This document shows positions 43,059-52,700 of a DNA stretch of 64,000 bases, one piece after another. The stretch comes from JAGNZR01 sp051646055 (GTDB taxonomy: Bacteria; Fusobacteriota; Fusobacteriia; Fusobacteriales; Fusobacteriaceae): NCBI GenBank assembly GCA_051646055.1, contig JBOFCM010000110.1, positions 1-64,000 of the forward strand, written 5' to 3'. The notes beneath the pieces are model-generated. The model saw only the letters and a list, made by a program, of their open reading frames with translations. It did no database searches and was not told the DNA's origin. Within the stretch, counting starts at the first letter, position 1. Every line of letters starts with the position of its first letter. The position numbers and the translations under genes are program-made.

Positions 43059-44321
43059 ATGAAAAAACTATTAATAACCCTATTTTTAGCGGGGTTGACA
43101 ATTACTCTCTATGCTCAGGGATTGGAACTCAATCTTTCAGAAGCCATAGAAAAAGCTTATCAGCACGATTATACACTTAAAAATTCTGAGTTGGATCTAA
43201 AAAACTCGAAAATTAAAGTGAAGGAAGCATATAAAAACTTTCTTCCTACTGTGGATTACACGGGGAAGTATACCAGTTATGATGAGGAGAAAACTGTAAA
43301 TTCACAAAAGGTTCAAGATTACTATGATAATTCAGTAGCTGCTACTCAGCCTATTTTTCAGGGAGGGAGTCTGATGGCACAGCTGAGCAGTGCTCAAAGT
43401 GATAGAGATAAAAAAAATTATCAGTATGAAGATACCCGGATAAATACGATGTTGGGTACTATAAATAAGTATACATCTGTCTTACTTAAAGAAAAAGAGG
43501 TGGAGGTATATGGGGTAGCTCTTAAAAATATGGAAAGCCAGTATTCTAAAGCAAATCGAAAATATGAACTGGATATGATAGCCAAATCAGAGGTACTTCC
43601 CTTTAACACAAGGGTCCTAAACCTTAAAACTAAACTTTTAGAAAGCAAAAACGGGGTAGAAACAGCCAAAGCTGATTTGAAAAACTATATAGGAATAGGA
43701 AGTTCTAAAGATATATTACTAAAAGGAATAGAGGAAAAAGACTATGATTTGAACAGTATAGATTTAGAAAAAGATATAGAAAATGCACGTGAAAATAACA
43801 GAAATATCAAAATATCCACTCTTGATACTCTGATAAAAGAAAATGAGAAAGTAATAGCTAGATCCGAATTTTTACCTAAAATTTCAGCGGGGATAACTTA
43901 CCGTTCAGGAGATGAAAGAATCAAAAATTCCACAGATGATATCTCTTGGGAAGCTGGTGTAAATGTGAAGATGAACATTTTTCAATTCGGTCAGTCTATA
44001 GACAGATACGAGAGGAGCAAAAATGAGGAGCTTAAAGCTAAAAACTTGGAAGAGAAAGCTAAAGACAGCGTAGAGCTCAATCTAAGAACCAGCTATCTCA
44101 ATCTTCTAAAATACAGAGGTATAGTTGAGGAGCAGAGATCAGCTGTAGAATCAGCAAGGGAGAACTTTAATTTAGAGAGCAGACGTTATGAGATGGATCT
44201 CAGCGATGCAGTGACTCTGGTAGAGATTGAAAAAAATCTTGTGGAATCAGAACTGGCTTTGATAGGAGCCCAGTTCAACTATTATTTGGCATATGAGCAG
44301 TATAAATCTTTACTTAAATAG
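43059..44321 (+). CDS. TolC-family outer-membrane efflux channel
   Basis: A 420-residue TolC-like protein: signal peptide MKKLLITLFLAGLTITLYAQG, two OEP repeats (about 25-210 and 220-415) with long helices and the IFQGGSLMAQLSSAQSD and MNIFQFGQSIDRYERSKNEEL segments. It forms the trimeric outer-membrane duct of the tripartite pump encoded by the next two genes. The ATG follows GGGGGAGG. A TATAAT box at 43024-43029 suggests the operon promoter, with a weak -35. Confidence 0.92.
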   Translation: MKKLLITLFLAGLTITLYAQGLELNLSEAIEKAYQHDYTLKNSELDLKNSKIKVKEAYKNFLPTVDYTGKYTSYDEEKTVNSQKVQDYYDNSVAATQPIFQGGSLMAQLSSAQSDRDKKNYQYEDTRINTMLGTINKYTSVLLKEKEVEVYGVALKNMESQYSKANRKYELDMIAKSEVLPFNTRVLNLKTKLLESKNGVETAKADLKNYIGIGSSKDILLKGIEEKDYDLNSIDLEKDIENARENNRNIKISTLDTLIKENEKVIARSEFLPKISAGITYRSGDERIKNSTDDISWEAGVNVKMNIFQFGQSIDRYERSKNEELKAKNLEEKAKDSVELNLRTSYLNLLKYRGIVEEQRSAVESARENFNLESRRYEMDLSDAVTLVEIEKNLVESELALIGAQFNYYLAYEQYKSLLK

Positions 44322-44329
44322 GGGGAGAC

Positions 44330-45391
44330 ATGAAGAAAATATTGACTATAGTGGCACTAGCAGCATTCTTTGCCGCATGTGGCGGAAAAACAGAACAGCG
44401 TAATAGAGGACCAGTGAGTAAAGTAGTTAAAACAGAAAGTTTAGACAGAAAAGAGATAATAAAAACCAGTATTTCCAGCGGAGTATTGGAGCCTGAAAAT
44501 GAGGTTACAGAGATAACTAAAACCGGCGGAAAGATAGTTGCAATCAACAAAAAGAATGGAGAAAGGGTTAAAAAAGGAGAGGTAATCCTTAAACTGGAGG
44601 ATCAGCCTACAGAATCTGCTTACCTCAAAGCCAAAGCAAAATATATTTCTAGCCTTTCAGATTACGAGACAAAGAGTATAAATTTTGAGAAGCTTCAGGA
44701 GCTGAGAAAGGATAAATATATCTCTGAAGATGAGTTTCTTACAAAAAAATCAGCCTATGACCTAAGCTATTCTAATTTAGAGGATGCAAAGGCAACTTAT
44801 CTGGCAGCAAAGAAAGATTTTGAAGAGCTAGAGATGAGAGCTGAAGTAGATGGAATCGTAACAGATCTAGATGAAAAAATATATACTCAGATTGAGAAAC
44901 TGAAGGCCCTATTTACAGTGGTGGATAGCAGTAAAATGTATATTAAAACCGGTGTTTCAGTTTCTGAAATAGGGGGAGTAAAACTTGGAAACCGTGCTGA
45001 GCTTCAAATTGAAGGAATAGACATGCCCTATGAGGGAAAAGTTGTAGAGATAAATCCAGTAGCAACCCGTGACACAAAAAAATACCAGGTTAAAATAGCT
45101 GTAGACAACAGCGGAAACATTCTTAAAAAAGGTATGTATACAAAGGTAAAGGTTGAGTCAGGAAAAAAAGAAACCTATGCGGTTCCAAAGAGTGCCATAG
45201 TTGTAAGAGACCTTTTCTCATACATATTCCTTGTGGAAGATGGAGAAGCAAAAGAGGTGAAGATAGAGAGAGGATATGCTGATGGAGAACTTGTGGAAGT
45301 CATCTCAGCCGAGCTTCAGGGGAAATTAGAGCTAGTAGTAGATGGCCAATATATTCTGAGCAATAAAGATAAAGTGAATATACAGAAATAG
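44330..45391 (+). CDS. RND efflux periplasmic adaptor (membrane fusion) lipoprotein
   Basis: A 353-residue HlyD/AcrA-type adaptor with a lipoprotein signal (LAAFFAACGGKT, Cys17). It has the barrel-lipoyl segment VTEITKTGGKIVAINKKNGERVKKGEVILKLEDQP, a short helical hairpin (about 100-160), and the beta-barrel region with PYEGKVVEINPVATRDTKKYQV. It bridges the RND pump and the TolC channel. The start is 8 bp after the tolC-like stop, behind GGGGGAG. Confidence 0.93.
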   Translation: MKKILTIVALAAFFAACGGKTEQRNRGPVSKVVKTESLDRKEIIKTSISSGVLEPENEVTEITKTGGKIVAINKKNGERVKKGEVILKLEDQPTESAYLKAKAKYISSLSDYETKSINFEKLQELRKDKYISEDEFLTKKSAYDLSYSNLEDAKATYLAAKKDFEELEMRAEVDGIVTDLDEKIYTQIEKLKALFTVVDSSKMYIKTGVSVSEIGGVKLGNRAELQIEGIDMPYEGKVVEINPVATRDTKKYQVKIAVDNSGNILKKGMYTKVKVESGKKETYAVPKSAIVVRDLFSYIFLVEDGEAKEVKIERGYADGELVEVISAELQGKLELVVDGQYILSNKDKVNIQK

Positions 45392-45401
45392 TGGAGGGGT
45401 T

Positions 45402-48400
45402 ATGAACATTGCAAAGTTTTCAATAAAACGTCCTGTGGTAACAATGATGATAATTATCTCCATGACCATAATAGGATTTTTGGTTTTAACCAATTTAAAA
45501 ACCCAGCTTTTTCCAAACTTCAATATGCCAACAGCCCGTATAAGAGCTGACTGGAGAGGAGCTTCTCCAGAGGATATGGAAAATCTGGTGACCAAGGAGA
45601 TAGAGAAGGGACTGACTAAAGTTGAAGGTATCCGTAGAGTTACCACCAGATCCAGCATGGGAAGCTCATCTCTTACAGTAGAGTTTGAATATGGGGTAAA
45701 GATAGACGACAAGGTAAATGAACTTGTCACCGCTGTAAACCGTATAAGAAACCAACTTCCTGAAGAGATAAAGGAGCCTACTGTATCTAAATCTTCAGGG
45801 ATGGCGGATAGAGTTATAATGATAGGAATAAACGGAAGTGATCTGGTAACTCTCAAAATTTTTGCCGATAATATAGTTGTTCCAAGACTGGAAAGAATAG
45901 AGGGAGTGGGTGAGATTTCCATAAGTGGAGGAGATGAGAGAGAGGTCAGTGTAAGCATAGACCCCGATAAACTTGAGACATATGGTCTCAATATCTCAGA
46001 TCTGTACTCTACCCTAAAAAAAGCCAGTCTTAATTTCCCGGCAGGTTATGTACGGGAAGGTGATAAAGAGTATCTTGTAAGAGTATTCGGAGAGATTAAG
46101 ACTCTTGAAGATGTTCAGGAGATAGTTATAAAAAATAGTAACGGTGAGACACTCTATCTCAGTGATGTAGCAGATATAAGACTGGGATCTAAGGACAGGA
46201 GCAGTTATGGAAGAGCTGACGGTGTGGAAAATATAATACTTACAATCTCCAAAACTGATGTGGGAAATGCTGTAGAAATATCTGAGCAGGTACAGAAAGA
46301 GCTAAAAGCTTTAGAGTCACTTCTGCCTCAGGGATCCAGGTTTACCATAACAAGAGATACAGCTAAGGATATAAATAACTCCATAGATGCAGTTAGAAAT
46401 AATGCTTTAACGGGGCTTTTATTGGCAGTCATAATACTATATTTTTTCCTTAAAGATATAAGAGCAACGTTTATAGTTGCCATAGCAATCCCGGTTTCAA
46501 TAATCTCAACTTTCGGATTTTTTGGATTTAAAGATATCTCTCTGAATATGATCTCTCTTATGGGACTATCTCTGGGAGTTGGAATGCTTGTGGATAACTC
46601 GGTTGTTGTTCTAGATAATATTTTTAGACATCTGACAGAGCTGGGACAGGACAGAATGGAAGCCTCAGAAAATGGAGCCACAGAAGTTCTCGTACCTATA
46701 ATAGCATCTACTGCAACTACGGTAGCGGTATTTGTTCCCATAGTTTTAAGAGAGGGAAGAGCTAAAGAGATGTACCAGGATATGTGCTACTCCATAGCCT
46801 TTTCACTTCTGGCATCTCTTATAGTAGCGGTGACATTTGTACCTATGATGAGTTCTAGACTTCTGAAAGATAAGAAAACTGTCCATGAAGATGGAAGAGT
46901 TCTCAACTTTTGTAAGGAAAAATATACAAAACTTCTGACAGGGGCACTGAAGCATAGATTTGTGACTTTAGCAGGAGTTGTGGCACTGTTTGTAGGAGTT
47001 GTGATTTACGGCGGTAAGTTTATAGGTTCGGAATTTCAACCACAGACAGATGATGGAGTATATACTGTTATCGCTGAACTTCCAAGCGGAATGGATGTAG
47101 AAAAAGCCAATAGAGTTTCTAGAATAATGGAAAGTGCAGTGATGGAAAACAAATCTACTAAAAGCTATACTACCTCAGTATCCAAAAATGCTGTATCTGT
47201 TGTCGTAGATGTAGGCTACAAATCTCAAAGAGAGGACAAAAGACCTATTTTTGAAATTATGGGAGAGACGAGAAAATATGTGGGAGCAATTCCCGATGTA
47301 AAACTTAACTACACTCCAAGAATGGCCTATGGACGTGGAGCAGGAAAAAATTTCTCGGTTATGTTCCGTTCAGATAATATGAACCAGGTGGATTATATAA
47401 CTAGAACTCTCATTGAAAAAATGGAAAAAGATCCCATGTTTGTAGATGTAAGTAGTTCTATAATAAATGGAAACCCTGAAGCCAGACTGGTGTTGGACAG
47501 AAAAAAACTGGAATATTATGGGATAAATGTAAACGATATGAGTATGGCCATAAGCTATCAGATACTGGGAGGAACTCCTATAAAGCTTAAAACCCTCAAT
47601 GAGGAGTTAGATCTTACACTTCAGCTAGATAAAAAATACAGACAGTCGTTGGATCTTCTAATGGATGCAAGGGTGAAAAGCAAAGACGGTAAATCCCTTA
47701 AGCTTCGTGATATAGCGGAACTGGTTATTGCAGAGGGTCCTGCAGCAATAGAAAAAGAGGACAAAATAGGACTGGTAACGGTAGAAGCCAATCTTACGGG
47801 AGCTGTCAATTTGAAAGCCGCTCAGAGCAGTGTGAGTGAGATGATATATGAGATAGGACTTCCTCAGAATATAGGAGTGGAATTTGGAGGAGATTCAAGA
47901 TCCATGAAAGAGGTAAATGAACATCTGAACTTTGCCCTTTTGGTATCACTTTTCCTGGTTTACTTTATACTGGCAGCACAGTTTGAATCATATATATTGC
48001 CAGGGATAGTTATGATAACAGTACCATTGGCAGTAACAGGAGTTTATGCGGGTCTTCTCATAACCAATCAGAAAAATAATCCCATGGTGTTTGTAGGAAT
48101 AATAATGCTGGCGGGAATAGTTGTAAACAATGCAATAGTTCTTATAGACTACATAAAGATTCTGATAGAAGAGAGAGATTACTCCATGTGGGACGGTTTG
48201 ATAGAAGCTGGACGGACAAGACTTCGTCCGATACTGATGACTACCCTAACTACAGTATTTGGAATGATACCTCTGGCTCTGGGAATCGGACAGGGAAGTG
48301 AGAGATATAAAGGAATGGCAATAGCTGTTATATTCGGACTGACATTCTCTACACTTCTTACTCTGGTAGTTATACCAGTGATGTTCGAAGTCTATTATGA

Positions 48401-48440
48401 GAGCAGAAAGAAACTGGAAGCAAAATTCTATAAAAACTAA
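45402..48440 (+). CDS. RND efflux transporter, AcrB/MexB superfamily
   Basis: A 1012-residue RND permease with 12 membrane helices and two large periplasmic loops. N-terminal FSIKRPVVTMMIIISMTIIGFL, LFPNFNMPTARI and GVGMLVDNSVVVLDNIFRHL are characteristic. In the proton-relay positions I see Asp398-Asn399 instead of the AcrB Asp-Asp pair, and Asn909 (VVNNAIVLIDY) where AcrB has the TM10 Lys. This pattern resembles the SwrC-like group found in Firmicutes and other lineages. The substrate may be drugs, surfactant-like compounds or lipids. Confidence 0.93.
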   Translation: MNIAKFSIKRPVVTMMIIISMTIIGFLVLTNLKTQLFPNFNMPTARIRADWRGASPEDMENLVTKEIEKGLTKVEGIRRVTTRSSMGSSSLTVEFEYGVKIDDKVNELVTAVNRIRNQLPEEIKEPTVSKSSGMADRVIMIGINGSDLVTLKIFADNIVVPRLERIEGVGEISISGGDEREVSVSIDPDKLETYGLNISDLYSTLKKASLNFPAGYVREGDKEYLVRVFGEIKTLEDVQEIVIKNSNGETLYLSDVADIRLGSKDRSSYGRADGVENIILTISKTDVGNAVEISEQVQKELKALESLLPQGSRFTITRDTAKDINNSIDAVRNNALTGLLLAVIILYFFLKDIRATFIVAIAIPVSIISTFGFFGFKDISLNMISLMGLSLGVGMLVDNSVVVLDNIFRHLTELGQDRMEASENGATEVLVPIIASTATTVAVFVPIVLREGRAKEMYQDMCYSIAFSLLASLIVAVTFVPMMSSRLLKDKKTVHEDGRVLNFCKEKYTKLLTGALKHRFVTLAGVVALFVGVVIYGGKFIGSEFQPQTDDGVYTVIAELPSGMDVEKANRVSRIMESAVMENKSTKSYTTSVSKNAVSVVVDVGYKSQREDKRPIFEIMGETRKYVGAIPDVKLNYTPRMAYGRGAGKNFSVMFRSDNMNQVDYITRTLIEKMEKDPMFVDVSSSIINGNPEARLVLDRKKLEYYGINVNDMSMAISYQILGGTPIKLKTLNEELDLTLQLDKKYRQSLDLLMDARVKSKDGKSLKLRDIAELVIAEGPAAIEKEDKIGLVTVEANLTGAVNLKAAQSSVSEMIYEIGLPQNIGVEFGGDSRSMKEVNEHLNFALLVSLFLVYFILAAQFESYILPGIVMITVPLAVTGVYAGLLITNQKNNPMVFVGIIMLAGIVVNNAIVLIDYIKILIEERDYSMWDGLIEAGRTRLRPILMTTLTTVFGMIPLALGIGQGSERYKGMAIAVIFGLTFSTLLTLVVIPVMFEVYYESRKKLEAKFYKN

Positions 48441-48472
48441 AAAGAAGCTCCTCATCAGAGGAGCTTCTTTTT
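48440..48472. terminator. Bidirectional terminator between RND gene and corA
   Basis: A 12-bp stem (AAGAAGCTCCTC / GAGGAGCTTCTT) with an ATCA loop, flanked by A- and T-runs, serves both convergent genes. Confidence 0.92.
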
Positions 48473-49393
48473 TATAAGCATAATAGCCAGAAGTACAGTA
48501 GTTATAACTATAATAAGAATAACAGAAAAGAATCCAAAGGGATTTGAAGAAAAAGGAACATTTACGTTCATACCCCAGATTCCTGACAATATAGTGGGAA
48601 CAGCCATAACTATTGTTATAGAAGTAAGCCGTTTCATAAGTATATTGAAGTTATTTGAGATTACGGAAGCGAAAACATCCATAACCACACTGAGGACATC
48701 AGAATAAATTTTTGCCATCTCTATAGCCTGTTTGTTCTCTATGATAGCATCTTCAAGAAGTTCCAGATCATCTGGATACTGTTTCATTATTCTCAGTCTG
48801 GACAATCTTTCTAGCACACTTCCATTACTTTTCAGGGAAGTGGAAAAATATACCAGGGATTTTTCCAGTTCTAGAAGTGCCAGAATCTCCTCATTTCTCT
48901 GAGATTCATAGAGCTCTGTCTCCCATTCTTTGGAAAGTTTCTCGATGTTTCTCAGATAGATTAGGTAGTTTGCGGCATTTCTGTAGAGCATCTGAAGAAG
49001 AAATGCGGTTTTTTTGTAGGTGTAGAAACCTTTTGGGGCTCCTGTCTTAAAAGTAGCCAGGAGGCTCACCTCTGTTGTAGCCACTGTGATTATATTTTTA
49101 TCAGTTATTATAACACCAAGAGGAAGAGTAGTATAGGTTACTCCAGACATGGTGTTGGGATTTTTTTCGATGTAGGGAACGTCTATAATTATGAGGATTT
49201 CATTGTCCTCAATCTCAATTCTAGGCCTTTCCTCTGTATCTAGGGCTGCCATGAGACTCTGCTCCTCGATATTTAATTTTTTTGAAAGTTCCTGTATCTC
49301 CTGTTGAGAGGGAGAGACCAGATTTATCCAAGCGCCGTCTTCTATTGTTTCTAATTTATGTAGTTTATCATCTATGGTCTTGAATATCTCCAT
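48455..49393 (-). CDS. CorA-family magnesium/divalent cation transporter
   Basis: The protein of about 312 residues ends in two membrane helices with the selectivity motif GMN (IWGMNVNVPF) and a basic C-terminus, as in CorA channels. The N-terminal cytoplasmic domain has IEEQSLMAALDTEERPRIEIEDN and the long stalk helices of the family. ATG 49393 follows AAAGGGG; the frame extends 15 bp further. Its 3' end lies within the shared terminator. Confidence 0.93.
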   Translation of the reverse strand: MEIFKTIDDKLHKLETIEDGAWINLVSPSQQEIQELSKKLNIEEQSLMAALDTEERPRIEIEDNEILIIIDVPYIEKNPNTMSGVTYTTLPLGVIITDKNIITVATTEVSLLATFKTGAPKGFYTYKKTAFLLQMLYRNAANYLIYLRNIEKLSKEWETELYESQRNEEILALLELEKSLVYFSTSLKSNGSVLERLSRLRIMKQYPDDLELLEDAIIENKQAIEMAKIYSDVLSVVMDVFASVISNNFNILMKRLTSITIVMAVPTILSGIWGMNVNVPFSSNPFGFFSVILIIVITTVLLAIMLIKKKLL

Positions 49394-49550
49394 AATTACC
49401 CCTTTCAAAAAATTTCTTTTACTCTATAGTATACCATATGTTTATCACTATTTCAAAATATGATTTTAGTTTGTATTTTTCTATTTTTTGGTATAGAATA
49501 ATCTCAGTGAAAAGGATTACAGATCCAAATAAATCAAAAAGGTAAAAACT

Positions 49551-50111
49551 ATGAAAAAAAAATCGTTAATAAGATATCTGATAATTTTTTTATCTGGAAT
49601 TTTAATTGGTTGCACCAATATGAATATATACAGGGAAAAATGGCAGCCCATCGAAAATCTTGCTCTCAACTGGGATAAGGTAAGAGTAGGGGATATAATT
49701 GTAAAAAATAAAACTATGCGGCCTCTTGAATGGTATGGTCACATAGGAGTGGTTGTTTCACCCTATATGGTGGCAGATTATCCTCATCCCCTCACAGGAT
49801 ACAATGAATATCTCTACCGAAATTGGCTGAACGAGAGAAGAGAAGTTATAGTCCTCAGATTGACAGATTTTAATGAGGAGTTTAAAAAGGAATTTATCCA
49901 GAATGTTGAAAAACTGAAAAACCAGAGATATCTTGTGACTTTAAATAAAAATAGCACAGATGTTACCTACTGTTCCAAGTATGTGTGGTATCTTTTTAAG
50001 AAAACAGGAGAGAGTTTCCATTTAGATTTGGACCTAGATGTAGATGGGGGACCGCTAGTTTTCCCCTATGATTTTCTGATACATCCGGAACTGGAAGTGG
50101 TAGAATTTTGA
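49551..50111 (+). CDS. YiiX/YebB-like NlpC/P60 cysteine hydrolase, lipoprotein
   Basis: The 186-residue protein has a lipobox (FLSGILIGCTNMN) and an NlpC/P60-like fold of the permuted YiiX/YebB type. The His of WYGHIGVVVSPYMVAD precedes the Cys of VTYCSKYVWYLFKKTG, the reverse of the usual NlpC/P60 order. The domain starts with VRVGDIIVKNK, typical of the group. It may cleave peptidoglycan stems or envelope amide/ester bonds. A polysaccharide deacetylase gene follows by 43 bp. Confidence 0.82.
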   Translation: MKKKSLIRYLIIFLSGILIGCTNMNIYREKWQPIENLALNWDKVRVGDIIVKNKTMRPLEWYGHIGVVVSPYMVADYPHPLTGYNEYLYRNWLNERREVIVLRLTDFNEEFKKEFIQNVEKLKNQRYLVTLNKNSTDVTYCSKYVWYLFKKTGESFHLDLDLDVDGGPLVFPYDFLIHPELEVVEF

Positions 50112-50154
50112 ATTTAAATGCAGTATTCAATTAAAAAATATATGAGGAGATTTT

Positions 50155-51099
50155 ATGAAAAAACTTTTACTGACAATTTTTTTAACTTTTTCTTTTGCGA
50201 TAATGGGAGAGATGAAACCCAATGAATCTGGTAAAATTATGGTGCTGATGTATCATGCATTTACAGAAACTGAGCCTAAGGACGATTATTCTAGAACTTT
50301 CAAAAACTTTGAAGAAGATTTGAAAACTCTCCATGAAAAGGGGTATGTTCCAATTTCTATAAGGGAGTTCATAGATGGAGATATAACAGTTCCCAAGGGT
50401 AAGACCCCGGTACTGATGACTTTTGATGACGCCCATAGAACCCAGGCATCTTTTACTGAAAAAGATGGCGTTTTAACTCTGAACAGAGATACGATGCTGT
50501 ATAAATTTATAGAATTTTCTAAGAAAAATCCAGACTTTCCAACTAAAGGTATTATCTACGTAAATGCAGATCCATTTAAAGGTGATGGGAGTATCTCCCA
50601 AAGAATAAATGCTGTTCTAGATACTGGATTTGATATTGGAAACCATACTTGGGGACACCCTAACCTGAGAAAAATAGATAAAGTGACTATAGAAAAAAAT
50701 ATGGCTAAAATTGTGGATATGGTGGGAAAAGCAAGACCTGGATATGTTGTGGACTCTCTTGCCCGTCCTTTCGGATCATCGAGCAAGGATTACAGAGATT
50801 CCATGTTTAAAGGAAGCTTTGAAGGGGTAAAGTATAGCAACCGTGTGACATTTCTGGTAGGATCCAATCCGGCTCAGTCGATTTATAATACAGGTTATGA
50901 TCCTCTTGCTGTTCCTAGAATTCGTGCAGGGAAGACCGGTTCAGAACTGGATATAAAACAGTGGATTGCACATTTTGACAAAAGACCTCATGAAAGATAT
51001 GTTTCAGATGGAGAGGCTAAAACTGTCACAGTTCCTGAGAGTGAAGTATCCAAAATAGACAGAAAAAAAATTGGAAACAGAAAACTTGTAACTTATTAG
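50155..51099 (+). CDS. Polysaccharide deacetylase family protein
   Basis: A 314-residue secreted protein with signal peptide MKKLLLTIFLTFSFAIMG and a NodB/CE4-like domain. It has VLMYHAFTETEPKDDYSRTF, metal-binding VLMTFDDAHRTQ and the histidine pair in DIGNHTWGHPNLRKI. It could de-N-acetylate peptidoglycan or another envelope glycan. It is separated by 43 bp from the permuted NlpC/P60 lipoprotein and followed by a terminator, so the pair may form an envelope-remodelling unit. Confidence 0.9.
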   Translation: MKKLLLTIFLTFSFAIMGEMKPNESGKIMVLMYHAFTETEPKDDYSRTFKNFEEDLKTLHEKGYVPISIREFIDGDITVPKGKTPVLMTFDDAHRTQASFTEKDGVLTLNRDTMLYKFIEFSKKNPDFPTKGIIYVNADPFKGDGSISQRINAVLDTGFDIGNHTWGHPNLRKIDKVTIEKNMAKIVDMVGKARPGYVVDSLARPFGSSSKDYRDSMFKGSFEGVKYSNRVTFLVGSNPAQSIYNTGYDPLAVPRIRAGKTGSELDIKQWIAHFDKRPHERYVSDGEAKTVTVPESEVSKIDRKKIGNRKLVTY

Positions 51100-51108
51100 A
51101 AATATATG

Positions 51109-51149
51109 AAAAAGAACAGGATTCCTATTTAGGAGTCCTGTTCTTTTTT
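51109..51149. terminator. Bidirectional terminator between deacetylase and CCA-adding enzyme genes
   Basis: A long stem (AAAAAGAACAGGA, TCCT / AGGA, TCCTGTTCTTTTT) with an ATTT loop. The stop codon of the minus-strand gene (51125-51127) is inside the stem. Confidence 0.92.
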
Positions 51150-52165
51150 ACAAAAGATAAAATATCTTCACTGTTATTTTCAAGTTTATGTGCTAAAACT
51201 AAATTCAAAATGAGAGTTAAAGTGTCCCCTATCTCCTTTCCTTGTAGCCCCAAACTCTGAAGCTCAGCACCGGTGATGTTTAGATTTTTTTTGGAAAAAG
51301 GAGTTTTTAAATCTTCAACTTTTAAAACTATTTTTTTGCTGAATTTAAGTCTGAAAAGGATCTCCCTATGAGGTAAGTTCTTCAGAATGAGATATAGTCG
51401 GGTTTCGAGATTTTTTAAAGAGTTATCCAGGAGATGAAAACTTTCTGGATTCTGGTCAATGATTTCAGGGATTATATATTTCATAGCCCCTATGGAGATA
51501 AGTTTTTTTATTCCCAGAGCCGGGCTGTGACTGAGGAGAATTTTAACAAATTCATCTCGTATTCTCTCTGTGGAAAGGTGGGAGATAAGATGAATGGAAT
51601 CTCTGTAAATATTTTCATCCTCCAGAGAGAGGTTTTTAGTGATGGAAAACCGGATGCCTCTCAATAATCTGAGTGGATCTTCTAGAACTCTCTTTTTACT
51701 TTCGCCATTGAAACGGAGAGATCTCTTATCTAGGAGATCAGAAAGGGCAGAATCTAAAAAAATAAGGCGTTCTCCATTGTAGGCGATGGAGTTTACTGTG
51801 AAATCCCTTCTTTTGAGATCCTCATAGATATCTCCAGTAAAAGAGATAAGCTGTTCATTTCTTTTGGCGGGAATTCCTAAATCTAAACGGTATTTCGCTA
51901 TTTCATAGAAATGATCTCTATATTTTATCTGCAGTATTCCAAACTGTTTTCCAATCTCTTTGGGAGAAAATTCACGGAATATCTCCAAAAGCCGGGAATA
52001 GGGCAGATCTGTTACAAAATCACAGTCTTCAGGGGAGAGATTTAAGAGTTTATCCCGAATATATCCTCCCACGATATAACCTTCTCCATGGGCATTCAAA
52101 ATATCCAGAATCTCTTTTATAGGTGATTCTAGTTCAAGATGGTAAGGGATGCTGTTTCTATTCAT
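51125..52165 (-). CDS. tRNA nucleotidyltransferase / poly(A) polymerase family protein
   Basis: A 346-residue class II nucleotidyltransferase: GYIVGGYIRDKLLNLSPEDCDFVTDL with the catalytic DxD in DCDF, RRDFTVNSIAYN, and the RNA-binding PLRLLRGIRFS region. The family either adds CCA to tRNA 3' ends or polyadenylates RNA. At 346 residues it lacks the longer tail of full CCA-adding enzymes, so the exact role (CCA, A-adding, or partial) is open. It is two bases downstream of the PagL-like gene on the same strand. Confidence 0.86.
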   Translation of the reverse strand: MNRNSIPYHLELESPIKEILDILNAHGEGYIVGGYIRDKLLNLSPEDCDFVTDLPYSRLLEIFREFSPKEIGKQFGILQIKYRDHFYEIAKYRLDLGIPAKRNEQLISFTGDIYEDLKRRDFTVNSIAYNGERLIFLDSALSDLLDKRSLRFNGESKKRVLEDPLRLLRGIRFSITKNLSLEDENIYRDSIHLISHLSTERIRDEFVKILLSHSPALGIKKLISIGAMKYIIPEIIDQNPESFHLLDNSLKNLETRLYLILKNLPHREILFRLKFSKKIVLKVEDLKTPFSKKNLNITGAELQSLGLQGKEIGDTLTLILNLVLAHKLENNSEDILSFVKKNRTPK

Positions 52166-52167
52166 GG

Positions 52168-52668
52168 TTAAAACCTTCTGATATATCTGATTCCAACAGA
52201 ATAGGAGTCTACTCCTGGGTTAAAATCTGTTATTCCGGCATTGGAGATATGGGAGATGGATGTGGAGAGACCGATAGAAGAGATCTCTGAAAGTCTGTAA
52301 GAGAGACTGACACCAGCTCTCTCAGTAAAATTAAATCCTCGTGGCTGGAGAACCTTGTGGTTATCTAAATTCATAATTCCAAAACCGAAAGAGAGATCAA
52401 GGAACCATTTAGGGTTGAGATCAAATCTTTTTATAAGGGTAACCAAAGCTCCCACGTCCAGAGAATTGTCTCCAGTAGCAATAAAGGGTTCAGCAGCAAA
52501 GAAATAAGAGGGGTTTTTAAAATGATAAAAAGGAATTCCCACAGAAAAAGCTCCCCCCCTGTATTCTGAATTGTTACTGGAGTCTACAAAGCTTCCGCTG
52601 AAGATAATTTCACGGGAATAAGTAAGAGCAGATAAAAGAAGAAAAGTGATTAAAGTGTTTTTTTTCAT
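52168..52668 (-). CDS. PagL-like outer-membrane lipid A deacylase (acyloxyacyl hydrolase family)
   Basis: A 166-residue protein with signal peptide MKKNTLITFLLLSALTYS and an eight-strand barrel pattern ending in IRYIRRF. The motif SISHISNAGITDFNPGVDS matches the PagL active-site region. His140 and Ser142 fit the catalytic pair; the position of the catalytic Glu (14 residues after His) is Asp154. PagL removes the 3-O acyl chain from lipid A. A perfect TATAAT with TTGATT, 16 bp apart, lies upstream. The activity is inferred. Confidence 0.74.
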   Translation of the reverse strand: MKKNTLITFLLLSALTYSREIIFSGSFVDSSNNSEYRGGAFSVGIPFYHFKNPSYFFAAEPFIATGDNSLDVGALVTLIKRFDLNPKWFLDLSFGFGIMNLDNHKVLQPRGFNFTERAGVSLSYRLSEISSIGLSTSISHISNAGITDFNPGVDSYSVGIRYIRRF

Positions 52669-52700
52669 AAAATCCTCCAGTTGATGAGATATCTTTCTAC

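Noticed and set aside
42980..43180. 66-codon plus frame overlapping the tolC-like start
   Set aside because: It overlaps the promoter and the signal-peptide codons of the TolC-family gene in another frame and has no ribosome site.
45332..45991. 219-codon open frame on the minus strand
   Set aside because: It lies opposite the RND permease start, has a Ser/Thr/Pro-rich shadow composition and no recognisable motif.
46328..46741. 137-codon minus-strand open frame
   Set aside because: It is a shadow of the RND permease coding sequence.
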